This document shows positions 1 through 7,137 of a stretch of DNA of 64,000 nucleotides, in pieces. Each line of letters opens with the position of its first letter. Position 1 is the first letter of the stretch. The notes beneath the pieces are model-generated. The model saw only the letters and a program-made list of their open reading frames with translations, ran no database searches and had not been told where the DNA came from. A program made the translations under genes and the position numbers. The DNA comes from Oscillospiraceae bacterium. GTDB taxonomy: Bacteria > Bacillota > Clostridia > Oscillospirales > Oscillospiraceae. Location of the stretch: NCBI GenBank assembly GCA_902802045.1, contig CADCKQ010000004.1, positions 62,001 through 126,000 of the forward strand, read 5' to 3'.

Positions 1-38
1 TCCATCATTATGTTCTTATCCAATGGTATGATCCTCCT

Positions 39-1529
39 TTATTCTTCAGCGTTTTTGTAGATCTCACAGGCGATGTCGTTCATCGCCTCGTCGGCGGCTT
101 CCGTGACGTTGTTGTACATGATGGTAACGCAGATGTCTTTCTTGCGGGAAAAGACCCAGCTGGTCAGAAAACCCCAGTTCTCTCCGCCGTGACCGGCAAC
201 GCTGTCTTTTCGCGCTTCCGATTCCCAAACGTCGAGGCAAAGGCCGTAGTCATCCATGACAGGCGTCATCATGCGCCTCGCGGTCTTCTTTTTGAGGAAA
301 CCGCCCCTGCGATAGCTTCTTGAAAGAGCAATGCCTATCTTGCAGAGTTCTGCGGGAGTTGTCCACAGGCCTGCAGCGGCGTGCTCGGGATAGTAGTGAT
401 AGCCGTGGGCAGGGTCCTCCTTCTGCGCCAGCCTGAAGCCGAACGCGGCGTTGGCGACGAGCTCCTCATCCAGCGGCTGGAAAAATCCGGTCCGTTTCAG
501 ACCGAGGGGGTCGGCGACCTCCTTCCGGAACGCCTCCCTCAGAGTGACTCCCGTAATCCTCGTGAACGCCAGTTCGGCCAAAGTGATTCCGCCTCCGGAG
601 TACATGTGCTGTTTGCCGTAGGGACGGATCCTTCTGAGCTTCGGCGTATTGCCCTTTCCGTTCAGAACGTCTTCGAGCGAAAGCGGTTCGTGGTTTGCCG
701 GATAGCCCGGGAAGCCGTGCAGGTTGTAGCCCGCCGTGTGTGAAAGCAGAGCAGCGAAGGTCATCGGTCCTTTCTTGACGTATTCCGGCACGACGCCTGA
801 GATATCCGCGTCAAGATCGATAAGCCCCTTGTCCGCGTACCGCAGGAGGGTCAGCGCAAACATGGGTTTGCTGACAGAGCCCGCCTGGAAAAGCATATCC
901 GGGTTCACCGGAAAGACCTCGCCGTATCTGCCGCTGCCCGCGCAGTAGGTGAGTAGATCACCGTCTCCGTCACGGACGGCAATACTGACGCCGTAGCCCT
1001 TCTTGCCTTTGATGCGCATGGCCTTATCCACATCGACGCCATAGATGTTCTTGATGATCCGGTTGGGGCCTTTAAGCATCCGCATCAGCACAGCCTCGCC
1101 GCAATCAATAATTCCGGTCTCCCGGAAGCCGGCTTTATGATAGACGTGAAGGCCCCTCTCGTTCTCCGGCCCGGTGGACAGGAAGAGCCGGTCGGCACCG
1201 TTTTCTTTGAAATATTTAATGATCTCCTGCAGGGCGGCCTGGCCATAGCCCTTGCCCTGTTCGTTCCTGTCGATCATGAAGCGCCAGAGCCAGTAGCGGT
1301 CATTCGGATCTTTCACATCCGGATCAAAGGCAAACATACAGAAGCCGACCAGCCTGTCGTCCGCACAGATCGCGAACGGGCGCGCAGTGCCGGGGTGCTC
1401 TTTATTCGTTTCCTCCGCTTCATTCAACGAATAGTCGTTCGGCGCAACGAAGGGCTGATCTTCCCTCACGGAAAGGGCAAGAACGGCTTCCCAATTATTA
1501 TCATTGACAGGTTCCAGTTTTATTATCAT
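39..1529 (-). CDS. GNAT acetyltransferase fused to a class C beta-lactamase-like serine hydrolase
   Basis: This 496-residue protein joins two enzymes. Residues 1-155 are a GNAT N-acetyltransferase with the acetyl-CoA loop RNEQGKGYGQ at about 88-97. Residues 160-496 are a beta-lactamase/PBP4*-type serine hydrolase with SVSK at 218-221 (nucleophile Ser218, Lys221), a YSG triad at 310 in place of the usual YxN, and HGG at 447-449. No signal peptide is visible, so it is probably cytoplasmic. The start at 1529 was chosen because AAGGAGA lies 11 bases upstream and the GNAT fold begins there. The open frame extends further upstream without domain content. A long leader with an intrinsic terminator precedes it. 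The substrates of both halves are unknown. The fusion is seen directly; the enzyme activities are inferred from the motifs. Confidence 0.85.
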   Translation of the reverse strand: MIIKLEPVNDNNWEAVLALSVREDQPFVAPNDYSLNEAEETNKEHPGTARPFAICADDRLVGFCMFAFDPDVKDPNDRYWLWRFMIDRNEQGKGYGQAALQEIIKYFKENGADRLFLSTGPENERGLHVYHKAGFRETGIIDCGEAVLMRMLKGPNRIIKNIYGVDVDKAMRIKGKKGYGVSIAVRDGDGDLLTYCAGSGRYGEVFPVNPDMLFQAGSVSKPMFALTLLRYADKGLIDLDADISGVVPEYVKKGPMTFAALLSHTAGYNLHGFPGYPANHEPLSLEDVLNGKGNTPKLRRIRPYGKQHMYSGGGITLAELAFTRITGVTLREAFRKEVADPLGLKRTGFFQPLDEELVANAAFGFRLAQKEDPAHGYHYYPEHAAAGLWTTPAELCKIGIALSRSYRRGGFLKKKTARRMMTPVMDDYGLCLDVWESEARKDSVAGHGGENWGFLTSWVFSRKKDICVTIMYNNVTEAADEAMNDIACEIYKNAEE

Positions 1530-1604
1530 GAGTTGATCTTTCTCCTTGATTAAATGATTTGGTATGAATTGTTCCGGTATTATGCCGGCAGCTGAAAAAG
1601 GGCG

Positions 1605-1783
1605 CAAAAATACCGCAGCGAAGCAGCTCCCGTCGTGGCTGCATCCTGCGGTTCCCACTATCAGAAGTTACCCAAAAACGGCACAACGATTCAGAGGGGT
1701 ATACTACCCCCTGTGTTCTGCGCCTCTGTTAAGTTTTCAGGCGATAGTAATGATCACCGGTGTACGCACCTTTCATATAATCC
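1605..1783 (-). promoter_or_regulatory. Structured attenuator leader, T-box-like
   Basis: The transcript from the promoter at 1790-1818 runs about 250 nt before the start codon. It contains GGAACCGC (rc of 1646-1653), which matches the GGnACCGC core of the T-box sequence. The ACCGC part then forms the 5' strand of a hairpin (1612-1652, stems ACCGCAG/CTGCGGT and GCAGC/GCTGC) followed by ATTTTT. A T-box core that overlaps the terminator 5' strand is the classic T-box layout. An upstream hairpin CAGGGGGUA/UACCCCUCUG is also present. I could not identify the specifier loop or a canonical Stem I, so attenuation is better supported than tRNA sensing. Confidence 0.45.
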
Positions 1784-1789
1784 TTTTGT

Positions 1790-1818
1790 ATTATACATGC
1801 AAATGCCGCAAAAATCAA
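1790..1818 (-). promoter_or_regulatory. SigA-type promoter for the attenuator leader and fusion gene
   Basis: Read on the minus strand, TTGATT (1813-1818) and TATAAT (1790-1795) are separated by 17 bases. Predicted transcription start is near 1783, which gives a leader of about 250 nt. Confidence 0.6.
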
Positions 1819-1854
1819 TTCCGACAGTTTTCTTTTGCTGTTGCTGAAGTTTTA

Positions 1855-1891
1855 GAAAAAAGGATTGTTGCCTTGATAAAATAGCAATCCT
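1855..1891 (-). terminator. Intrinsic terminator, leftward
   Basis: AGGATTG (1861-1867) pairs with CAATCCT (1885-1891). On the minus strand the stem is followed by a run of six T. It lies just past the 3' end of the tRNA-Ser remnant. Confidence 0.65.
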
Positions 1892-1895
1892 ATTC

Positions 1896-1995
1896 TGGCG
1901 GAGAGTAAGGGATTCGGTCGCGCCTGCGGGCTTGGTCGGTCGCGGGTCCGGCCATCCGCAGGAAGGCCGTTCAATACCGCGACGGTTCGAATCCC
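1896..1995 (-). pseudogene. tRNA-Ser(UGA) remnant
   Basis: The first 21 bases (1896-1916) exactly repeat the 3' end of the intact tRNA-Ser(UGA) gene at 2044-2064, including the encoded CCA. Homology continues patchily (CAAGCCCGCAGG against CAAGCCCACAGG in the intact gene) and is then lost. The T-arm is disrupted (CGCGAC where the intact gene has GGTT). The segment also folds on itself: GGGATTCG pairs with CGAATCCC (1909-1916/1988-1995), GTCGCG with CGCGAC, and CCTGCGG with CCGCAGG. It is either a degenerate tandem copy or a scar of integration at the tRNA 3' end. Confidence 0.6.
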
Positions 1996-2007
1996 ATAAC
2001 TTAACTA

Positions 2008-2041
2008 TAAAAAGAAGACCTTCATAAGAAGATCTTCTTAT
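2008..2041 (-). terminator. Terminator of the tRNA-Ser transcript
   Basis: On the minus strand, a few bases after the tRNA 3' CCA, AAGAAGATCTT pairs with AAGGTCTTCTT and is followed by TTTTT. One G-U pair occurs in the stem. Confidence 0.7.
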
Positions 2042-2043
2042 TA

Positions 2044-2132
2044 TGGCGGAGAGTAAGGGATTCGAACCCCTGTGGGCTTGCACCCAAACGGTTTTCAAGA
2101 CCGCCCCGTTATGACCGCTTCGGTAACTCTCC
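2044..2132 (-). tRNA. tRNA-Ser(UGA)
   Basis: Acceptor stem GGAGAG/CTCTCC, T-arm GGGGTTCGAATCCC, a long variable arm as expected for class II tRNA, and anticodon loop CTTGAAA give anticodon UGA. The CCA end is encoded at 2044-2046. Confidence 0.93.
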
Positions 2133-2149
2133 GTTTACAGTTTTTAATG

Positions 2150-2177
2150 AAAGAGCACGCGATCGCGTGCTCTTTCG
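2150..2177. other. Perfect hairpin between the two tRNA-Ser genes
   Basis: AAAGAGCACGCGA is followed by its reverse complement TCGCGTGCTCTTT. There is no T-run on the tRNA-reading strand, so it may be a processing signal between tRNAs rather than a strong terminator. Confidence 0.5.
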
Positions 2178-2269
2178 TGGCGCAGAAGGAGGGATTTGAA
2201 CCCTCGCACGCTTTTGACACGTCTACTCCCTTAGCAGGGGAGCCCCTTCGGCCTCTTGGGTACTTCTGC
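2178..2269 (-). tRNA. tRNA-Ser(GCU)
   Basis: Acceptor stem GCAGAAG/CTTCTGC with encoded CCA at 2178-2180, T-arm GAGGGTTCAAATCCCTC, a long variable arm, and anticodon stem CTCCC/GGGAG with loop CTGCTAA give anticodon GCU. It is co-transcribed with tRNA-Ser(UGA) downstream. Confidence 0.93.
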
Positions 2270-2307
2270 AAGCCGAATGAATGCAATCTCTCAAAAATTG
2301 CCCGTGT

Positions 2308-2336
2308 ATCATAGCATAAGCTTATTGTATTGTCAA
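2308..2336 (-). promoter_or_regulatory. Promoter of the tRNA-Ser operon
   Basis: Minus-strand TTGACA (2331-2336) and TATGAT (2308-2313) have an exact 17-base spacer. The start point lies about 30 bases before the first tRNA, which is typical of stable RNA operons. Confidence 0.8.
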
Positions 2337-2456
2337 GTTTAATCGGATAATATGTTGTGACGAAAATTTAAGGAAATTTCATGCCGGATCGCTGTTTTTT
2401 GTTGACCGGCAAGGGAAAAGAGGGTTATATTAGTATAGAAAAGAGGCGAAGGATAA

Positions 2457-2879
2457 ATGATCGATAACACGTTTTTAAAATTATTCAAGGTGCTGAGGCT
2501 TTCCGGATACAGAAGCATATTTCATAAGCTCTGCAACAGGGAGGGCTCTTTGAGCGCGACCGAGGCATATGCGGCGGATGTCATCTATCTGCTCGATGAA
2601 CCGACGATCAAGGAGTTTTCCGCTTTTCTGGGAATAAGCCAGCCTAATGCTTCATATAAGGTAAACAGCCTGATAGCAAAGGGATATGTTGAGAAGGTCC
2701 TCTCCAAAACAGACAGAAGGACAGCCCATCTCAGAGTCACGGATAAATTCCATAAATACTATGACGAGACTGAGGCGGCCGTCCGCAAAGTGGCGGGCGT
2801 TCTGGAAGAGAATTATTCTCCGTCCGAGATAGCTCTGTTTGAGAAAATGCTCGTCACGCTGAGCTCAAAGATAAGCTGA
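2457..2879 (+). CDS. MarR family transcriptional regulator
   Basis: A 140-residue winged-helix regulator. The region around residues 50-95 (PTIKEFSAFLGISQPNASYK, then a GYVEKV wing and RRTAHLRVT) is the MarR DNA-binding core, flanked by helices that would form the dimer interface. A purine-rich GAGGCGAAGG sits 6-9 bases before ATG. It is monocistronic, ending at a strong bidirectional terminator, and has no adjacent efflux or stress gene, so the ligand and targets cannot be told. Nothing is unusual in length or composition. Confidence 0.88.
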   Translation: MIDNTFLKLFKVLRLSGYRSIFHKLCNREGSLSATEAYAADVIYLLDEPTIKEFSAFLGISQPNASYKVNSLIAKGYVEKVLSKTDRRTAHLRVTDKFHKYYDETEAAVRKVAGVLEENYSPSEIALFEKMLVTLSSKIS

Positions 2880-2893
2880 AAAACCGGATAAAA

Positions 2894-2947
2894 AAGAAGT
2901 AACCCCTGACCGCAAACCGTTTAACTGCAGCCAGGGGTTACTTCTTT
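2894..2947. terminator. Bidirectional terminator
   Basis: AAAGAAGTAACCCCTG (2894-2909) pairs perfectly with CAGGGGTTACTTCTTT (2932-2947). A T-run follows on both strands. It ends the MarR gene and a leftward short transcript. Confidence 0.85.
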
Positions 2948-2970
2948 GAATTTTTTGTATCCAGCATCAT
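2938..2970 (-). CDS. Ten-codon ORF with an ideal ribosome binding site
   Basis: AAGGAGGTAACC precedes ATG at 2970. The frame encodes MMLDTKNSKK and stops inside the terminator stem (TAA at 2938-2940). It lies at the 3' end of a predicted leftward transcript starting near 3186. A second mini-ORF (MSRSY, 3047-3064), also with a good Shine-Dalgarno, lies upstream in the same transcript. The match to the anti-Shine-Dalgarno is far better than chance would usually give, but no coding statistics are possible at this length. It could be a leader peptide, a small toxin or signal, or noise. Confidence 0.35.
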   Translation of the reverse strand: MMLDTKNSKK

Positions 2971-3192
2971 GGTTACCTCCTTTTCTTTTACTTTAAGATT
3001 TCGATTACGGCCGATCGGAACATTCACACAAAAGCCACAGATGCATTCAATAAGATCTACTCATCTTTAACTCCCTTAAGCGGGATACACTTAACATCCG
3101 GATCATTTAACGTCATTTCCGATCCCGTACAGCTGCCCCTCTCCTTCATAGGGGCTTTATATTATAAAACGTTTGTTTCCTTTGGTGTACAT

Positions 3193-3221
3193 AATATACC
3201 ATATTAGACATTTCGGCGCAA
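3193..3221 (-). promoter_or_regulatory. Promoter of a leftward short RNA
   Basis: TTGCGC (3216-3221) and TATATT (3193-3198), read leftward, are 17 bases apart. The transcript would run about 290 nt to the terminator at 2894. Between them lies a hairpin-prone stretch (GCCCCT/AGGGGC near 3141-3162). Confidence 0.4.
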
Positions 3222-3271
3222 TATGTAATAATTCACAAAAATTTACTGTGAAATTTGTACAATATTGCCAA

Positions 3272-3312
3272 TTGACATGATCCTATATTTCGTATAAAAT
3301 GAACAATTGTTC
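3272..3312 (+). promoter_or_regulatory. Promoter overlapped by a LexA-type box
   Basis: TTGACA (3272-3277) and TAAAAT (3295-3300) are 17 bases apart. Directly after the -10 lies GAACAATTGTTC (3301-3312), a perfect 12-base palindrome matching the Gram-positive LexA/DinR box GAAC-N4-GTTC. The position over the start site fits repression. A terminator-like hairpin follows within 10 bases. Confidence 0.5.
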
Positions 3313-3314
3313 AG

Positions 3315-3352
3315 CGCTGGGGGCATTTTATGATATCCCCGCGTTATTTTTT
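3315..3352 (+). terminator. Promoter-proximal terminator
   Basis: CGCTGGGG pairs with CCCCGCG (one bulged T) and is followed by TTATTTTTT. It would stop the transcript of the LexA-box promoter after about 45 nt. Confidence 0.5.
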
Positions 3353-3428
3353 ACAAACGGCAAAAGTGGCGCCAAAGTGGAAAAAAAACAGTAAGAAGTT
3401 CATACAAATAGCGGAAAAATGCTAAAAT

Positions 3429-3458
3429 TTGACTTAAGTGGGGATTATGTGTTATAAT
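3429..3458 (+). promoter_or_regulatory. Promoter of the zinc-ribbon membrane protein
   Basis: TTGACT (3429-3434) and TATAAT (3453-3458) are 18 bases apart, about 70 bases before the start codon at 3531. Confidence 0.6.
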
Positions 3459-3530
3459 GCGACGATATGAATGGTGGATTACACCACATATATATAACTA
3501 AAACTGAGAAAAAGGAAGGAAGGCATCTTT

Positions 3531-4391
3531 ATGATATGCAGAAATTGCGGAAAAGAGATAGATGACAATGCAACGGAATGCATCTATTGCGGCTGTCCTA
3601 CCGGTCTGGAAGAAGCTGTAGCTGAAGATGAATCTGACAGAATAAATGCGGAAGAAGAATATTATGAAGAAAAGGATACCGGTGAAGAGCTGCCGGCAGA
3701 CGGAAACGCGGAAGGATCTGAACCGCTGAGTTCCCGGACAACATACGTACCGGCAAATACCCAGAGCAGCAGATCCGGTAAGCCGGGTGTTATTTCCGGA
3801 GCTACGCTTTCGACCGCCATATCCATTTTATGCGCGATCCTGAGCCTTGTCTGCCTCGCTATGACGATCTCCATAAGAAGCGCTATTGCGGACAGCGCTG
3901 CGCAGATCAGCGATCAGATGACCGAAGTCAGACAGAGCACCGACGCGCTCTATTCGAAGCTGGATGATGTGGATACTACGATTGCCGATCTCACCTCCAA
4001 CACGAATGAACAGGTCGCGCGTCAGGCTATAAAACTTACCAAGGATCTTAACGCTCTTGCCGGGCCGGTTACGGAAGGAAAGTATAATCAGATGTTTATC
4101 ATCAACGCGCAGGGCGACCTCAGTGTTACAAGCTCCTTCGACTGGCAGAAATACAATGAGTTTACAGGTTCCTGGGAATCCATTTCATTCACCGGTGATG
4201 CTACGACAAACGAGGAACTGGGACTCAGGTTTGAAAATAAGATAGACAATTCGACCGGGACATATACCTCTATTCTTTGGGCAAACGGCATAACTCAGGC
4301 AGCTGCCGGAAGGTACCGCTGCGTGATCACAAATGTCAGCGGAGTGAGCATCAGAAGCTCTGAAGCGCTGGTAGAGATCGCAGTCCAGTAA
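3531..4391 (+). CDS. Zinc-ribbon single-pass membrane protein
   Basis: A 286-residue protein opening with a zinc ribbon (Cys3, Cys6, Cys17, Cys20), then an acidic linker of about 60 residues, one membrane helix (about 94-116), a helical stretch rich in Ser/Thr/Asp (120-175, possible coiled coil) and a C-terminal domain of about 100 residues with the look of an immunoglobulin-like beta-sandwich ending in YRCVITNVSG. The orientation is probably ribbon inside and C-terminal domain outside. AAGGAAGG precedes ATG, and a strong terminator follows the stop. Function unknown; similar zinc-ribbon proteins are common in Clostridia. Confidence 0.75.
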   Translation: MICRNCGKEIDDNATECIYCGCPTGLEEAVAEDESDRINAEEEYYEEKDTGEELPADGNAEGSEPLSSRTTYVPANTQSSRSGKPGVISGATLSTAISILCAILSLVCLAMTISIRSAIADSAAQISDQMTEVRQSTDALYSKLDDVDTTIADLTSNTNEQVARQAIKLTKDLNALAGPVTEGKYNQMFIINAQGDLSVTSSFDWQKYNEFTGSWESISFTGDATTNEELGLRFENKIDNSTGTYTSILWANGITQAAAGRYRCVITNVSGVSIRSSEALVEIAVQ

Positions 4392-4399
4392 AGACAATG

Positions 4400-4434
4400 A
4401 AAACAGCACTTATTAAGTGCTGTTTTCTTTTTTT
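4400..4434 (+). terminator. Intrinsic terminator
   Basis: AAAACAGCACTT pairs with AAGTGCTGTTTT across a two-base loop region and is followed by CTTTTTTT. Confidence 0.85.
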
Positions 4435-4500
4435 GTCTGCTTGTAAAAGAGAGAGCCTGATGATAAAATTATAGCAGAGTAAAGATGAACGGAGCACAAG

Positions 4501-6102
4501 ATGAAACTTACATTTCTCGGAGCGACACATGAAGTTACCGGAAGCTGTACCCTTATCGAGGTCGGCGGAGTCTACGGGATAGTGGACTGCGGTATGGAGC
4601 AGGGACGAGACGTATTTGTCAACAGGGCGCTTCCGGTCGCTGCAGACAAGCTCGATTTCGTTTTATTGACACATGCACATATTGACCACTCCGGAAATCT
4701 TCCTCTTCTTTACAAAAACGGCTACAAGGGCAGTATCTTTGCGACCCCGGCCAGCTGCATGCTCTGCGACATCATGCTCCGGGACTGCGCGCATATTCAG
4801 GAGTCCGAAGCGGAATACAAAACGAGAAAAGCGAAAAGAAAAGGAGAAAAAGGAGAGCAGCCTGTCTATACTCTGGAAGACGCGCAGGAGGCCATATCCC
4901 ATCTGAGACCGGTTGAATACGGTGAGACCGTACAGGTGGCAGAAAACGTATTTGTCCGTTTTATCGACGCCGGGCACCTCCTGGGCAGTTCAAGCATAGA
5001 GGTCTGGCTGACGGAAGACGGTGTCACAAAGAAGGTGGTATTCAGCGGAGACATCGGAAACTTCAACCAGCCCATCATAAATGACCCGCAATACATAAAA
5101 GAAGCTGATTACGTGATCACCGAGTCCACATACGGCGACAGATACCACGCGGACGACGGGAGCAACAGCATAAAATATCTCGCGGACTGCATCCAAAGGA
5201 CACTTGACAGGGGAGGAAATGTGATAATCCCGGCATTCGCAGTCGGAAGGACTCAGGAGATGCTGTATTTCATCCGTGAGATAAAGCTCAAGGGCCTTGT
5301 GAAGGGACACGGAGATTTCCCGGTGTATGTGGACAGCCCGCTTGCAAATGAGGCGACTGGCATATTCCTGCAGTGCGACAGAGGCTGCTTCGATCCGGAG
5401 ACCAAAGAACTCCTGGACGCCGGGGTAAACCCGCTGATGTCCCCGAATCTGAAGCTCAGCGTGAGCACAGAGGAGTCCAAGCTCATAAACTCCGACAAGG
5501 AACCTAAAGTTATAATATCCGCCTCAGGCATGTGCGACGCGGGCAGAATCAGACATCACCTGAAATACAATCTGTGGAGAAGCGAGTGTACGGTGCTCTT
5601 TGTCGGATACCAGAGTCTGGGAACGACAGGAAGGGCAATTATTGACGGAGCGAAATCGGTAAAACTGTTTGGGGACGATATCGCGGTCAAGGCGGAGATC
5701 GCGTTTCTGCCGGGCAAAAGCGGACATGCTGACAAAAACGGGCTTATCAAATGGATCACTTCATTTGAAAACAAGCCTGAACTCGTATTTGTAAACCACG
5801 GAGACGATGCCTGCTGCCAGTCCTACGCAGACTGCCTGAGGGACGAGTACGGCTTCAATACACTGGCGCCTTACAGCGGGACCTGTTACGATCTTCTGGA
5901 GGGGAAGGCAGTGAAGCTGACCAGAGGTGTTCCGGTCTGCAAAAAGAGCGAGAATCAGGCGAAAAATGATTCCGTGTTCGCGAAACTGATAGACGCCTGC
6001 GAAAGACTCGCATCTCTTGCAAGATCCATAAAAGAGCACTCGAACAAAGAGCTCGAGCGTATGACGCAGGATATAAACAATCTGATAAACAAATACAGGT
6101 AA
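4501..6102 (+). CDS. Metallo-beta-lactamase/beta-CASP RNA-processing exonuclease
   Basis: A 533-residue protein of the CPSF73/Ysh1-like beta-CASP family. The metal site HAHIDH is at 58-63, followed by SGDIGN, ESTYGDR and, near the C-terminus, GHAD and VNHGDD (RMMBL region). Length is normal for the bacterial family. It lacks the N-terminal KH region of archaeal relatives and does not look like RNase J. It is expected to cut or trim RNA in the cytoplasm. The last 40 residues are a charged helix. It stands alone between a terminator and a palindromic convergent junction. Confidence 0.88.
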   Translation: MKLTFLGATHEVTGSCTLIEVGGVYGIVDCGMEQGRDVFVNRALPVAADKLDFVLLTHAHIDHSGNLPLLYKNGYKGSIFATPASCMLCDIMLRDCAHIQESEAEYKTRKAKRKGEKGEQPVYTLEDAQEAISHLRPVEYGETVQVAENVFVRFIDAGHLLGSSSIEVWLTEDGVTKKVVFSGDIGNFNQPIINDPQYIKEADYVITESTYGDRYHADDGSNSIKYLADCIQRTLDRGGNVIIPAFAVGRTQEMLYFIREIKLKGLVKGHGDFPVYVDSPLANEATGIFLQCDRGCFDPETKELLDAGVNPLMSPNLKLSVSTEESKLINSDKEPKVIISASGMCDAGRIRHHLKYNLWRSECTVLFVGYQSLGTTGRAIIDGAKSVKLFGDDIAVKAEIAFLPGKSGHADKNGLIKWITSFENKPELVFVNHGDDACCQSYADCLRDEYGFNTLAPYSGTCYDLLEGKAVKLTRGVPVCKKSENQAKNDSVFAKLIDACERLASLARSIKEHSNKELERMTQDINNLINKYR

Positions 6103-6125
6103 TATAAAGCTTGTTATTAATATTA

Positions 6126-6159
6126 ATTGCGCGGCAGTGATTAATCACTGCCGCGCAAT
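6126..6159. terminator. Palindromic hairpin at a convergent junction
   Basis: A perfect 34-base palindrome with stem ATTGCGCGGCAGTGATT lies between the stops of the exonuclease gene and the leftward binding-protein gene. T-runs are weak on both sides. Confidence 0.6.
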
Positions 6160-6201
6160 CAGGTATAGGAGGGAGGGTTATGCAGGGACAGGTATACGGA
6201 T

Positions 6202-6999
6202 TCAGCCGAGGCTTATATAATCGGCAATTTCAGCATAGTCTTCATTTTCGAGAATCTTCGCGATCGTTCCGTCTGCCCAGAGCGCTTTCAAAGCTTCGTT
6301 GACCTGGTCGCGCAGAGCATCTTCTCCGATGCGGAAGCCGATAGCGTAAGTCTCATCTCCGAGGCTTTCCTCAAGGAAACTGTAACCGGTCTCGTCAGAT
6401 ATCAGGAAGCTGCCCAGAGTGGCATCAACAGCGATCGCGTCGATTCCGCCTGCCTTCAGATCCTGGAATGCTATCGGGTAAGTCTCGTATACTTCGAGGC
6501 TTGCAAATGTGTCCGCGAGATCTGCGCGATCTTCAGTGAGCAGTGTGTAGGCGGAAGTAGCAGTCTGAACGCCCACAACTTTACCAGCGAGATCGTCAAG
6601 CGTCTTTATTCCGGAATCATCGGCTACCAGGATCATCTGGCTGTTTACCGAATAAGGCTCGCTCCAGCAGTAATCGTTCTCACGGCCTTCAACAGTGAAT
6701 CCGGACCAGATACAGTCACAGCTTCCTGCCTGGAGCTCGGCATCTTTAGCATCCCAGTTGAAGGGGACTGCCTCGTATTCCCAGCCGAGGGATTTGCATA
6801 CGGCCTGACATACTTCCACGTCAAATCCGCCGACGGTGCCGTCGTCACTCAGGTAAGAATAGGGGGGATAGTCAAGGTCGAAGCCCTGTTTGAAGGTAAA
6901 GGTCTCTTCCGGAGCACTCGCGGGAGCAGCTGCGCCTCCGCAGGCGCAGAGAGCGAAGATCATGCATGCAGCCATCAGCAGAGTAATTATCTTTTTCAT
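6202..6999 (-). CDS. Amino-acid ABC transporter substrate-binding lipoprotein
   Basis: A 265-residue extracellular solute-binding protein family 3 member. A signal peptide ends in the lipobox LCAC (Cys19). The mature part contains the family signatures FDVEVCQAVCKSLGW, a SGFTVEGRE hinge and GGIDAIAVDATLGSFL. It would bind a polar amino acid or related ligand at the outer face of the membrane. No permease or ATPase gene adjoins it, so it must use a transporter encoded elsewhere. An inverted repeat lies between its promoter and start codon. Confidence 0.9.
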   Translation of the reverse strand: MKKIITLLMAACMIFALCACGGAAAPASAPEETFTFKQGFDLDYPPYSYLSDDGTVGGFDVEVCQAVCKSLGWEYEAVPFNWDAKDAELQAGSCDCIWSGFTVEGRENDYCWSEPYSVNSQMILVADDSGIKTLDDLAGKVVGVQTATSAYTLLTEDRADLADTFASLEVYETYPIAFQDLKAGGIDAIAVDATLGSFLISDETGYSFLEESLGDETYAIGFRIGEDALRDQVNEALKALWADGTIAKILENEDYAEIADYISLG

Positions 7000-7028
7000 T
7001 TTGTTTTCCTCGTTTCGTCCTGTTTATC

Positions 7029-7054
7029 AAATTAGCACTTTAGCGAACTAATTT
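7029..7054. promoter_or_regulatory. Operator-like inverted repeat in the binding-protein leader
   Basis: AAATTAG (7029-7035) and CTAATTT (7048-7054) flank 12 bases, just downstream of the predicted start point of the leftward promoter. The position suits a repressor site. Confidence 0.35.
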
Positions 7055-7060
7055 AAAGGA

Positions 7061-7089
7061 ATAATATACTATGCCCTCTAATTTGTCAA
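7061..7089 (-). promoter_or_regulatory. Promoter of the binding-protein gene
   Basis: TTGACA (7084-7089) and TATTAT (7061-7066) read leftward with a 17-base spacer. Confidence 0.75.
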
Positions 7090-7102
7090 GCACTTTTTTT
7101 CG

Positions 7103-7131
7103 TTGCCGTATAAATATTTTTACTGTATAAT
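7103..7131 (+). promoter_or_regulatory. Promoter abutting hflX (leaderless mRNA predicted)
   Basis: TTGCCG (7103-7108) and TATAAT (7126-7131) are 17 bases apart. The usual start point, seven bases past the -10, is 7138, the A of the hflX start codon. Confidence 0.6.
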
Positions 7132-7137
7132 ACGCGC

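Noticed and set aside
1..38. Partial gene at the left edge
   Set aside because: Only 38 bases precede the stop of the fusion gene and no frame can be judged.
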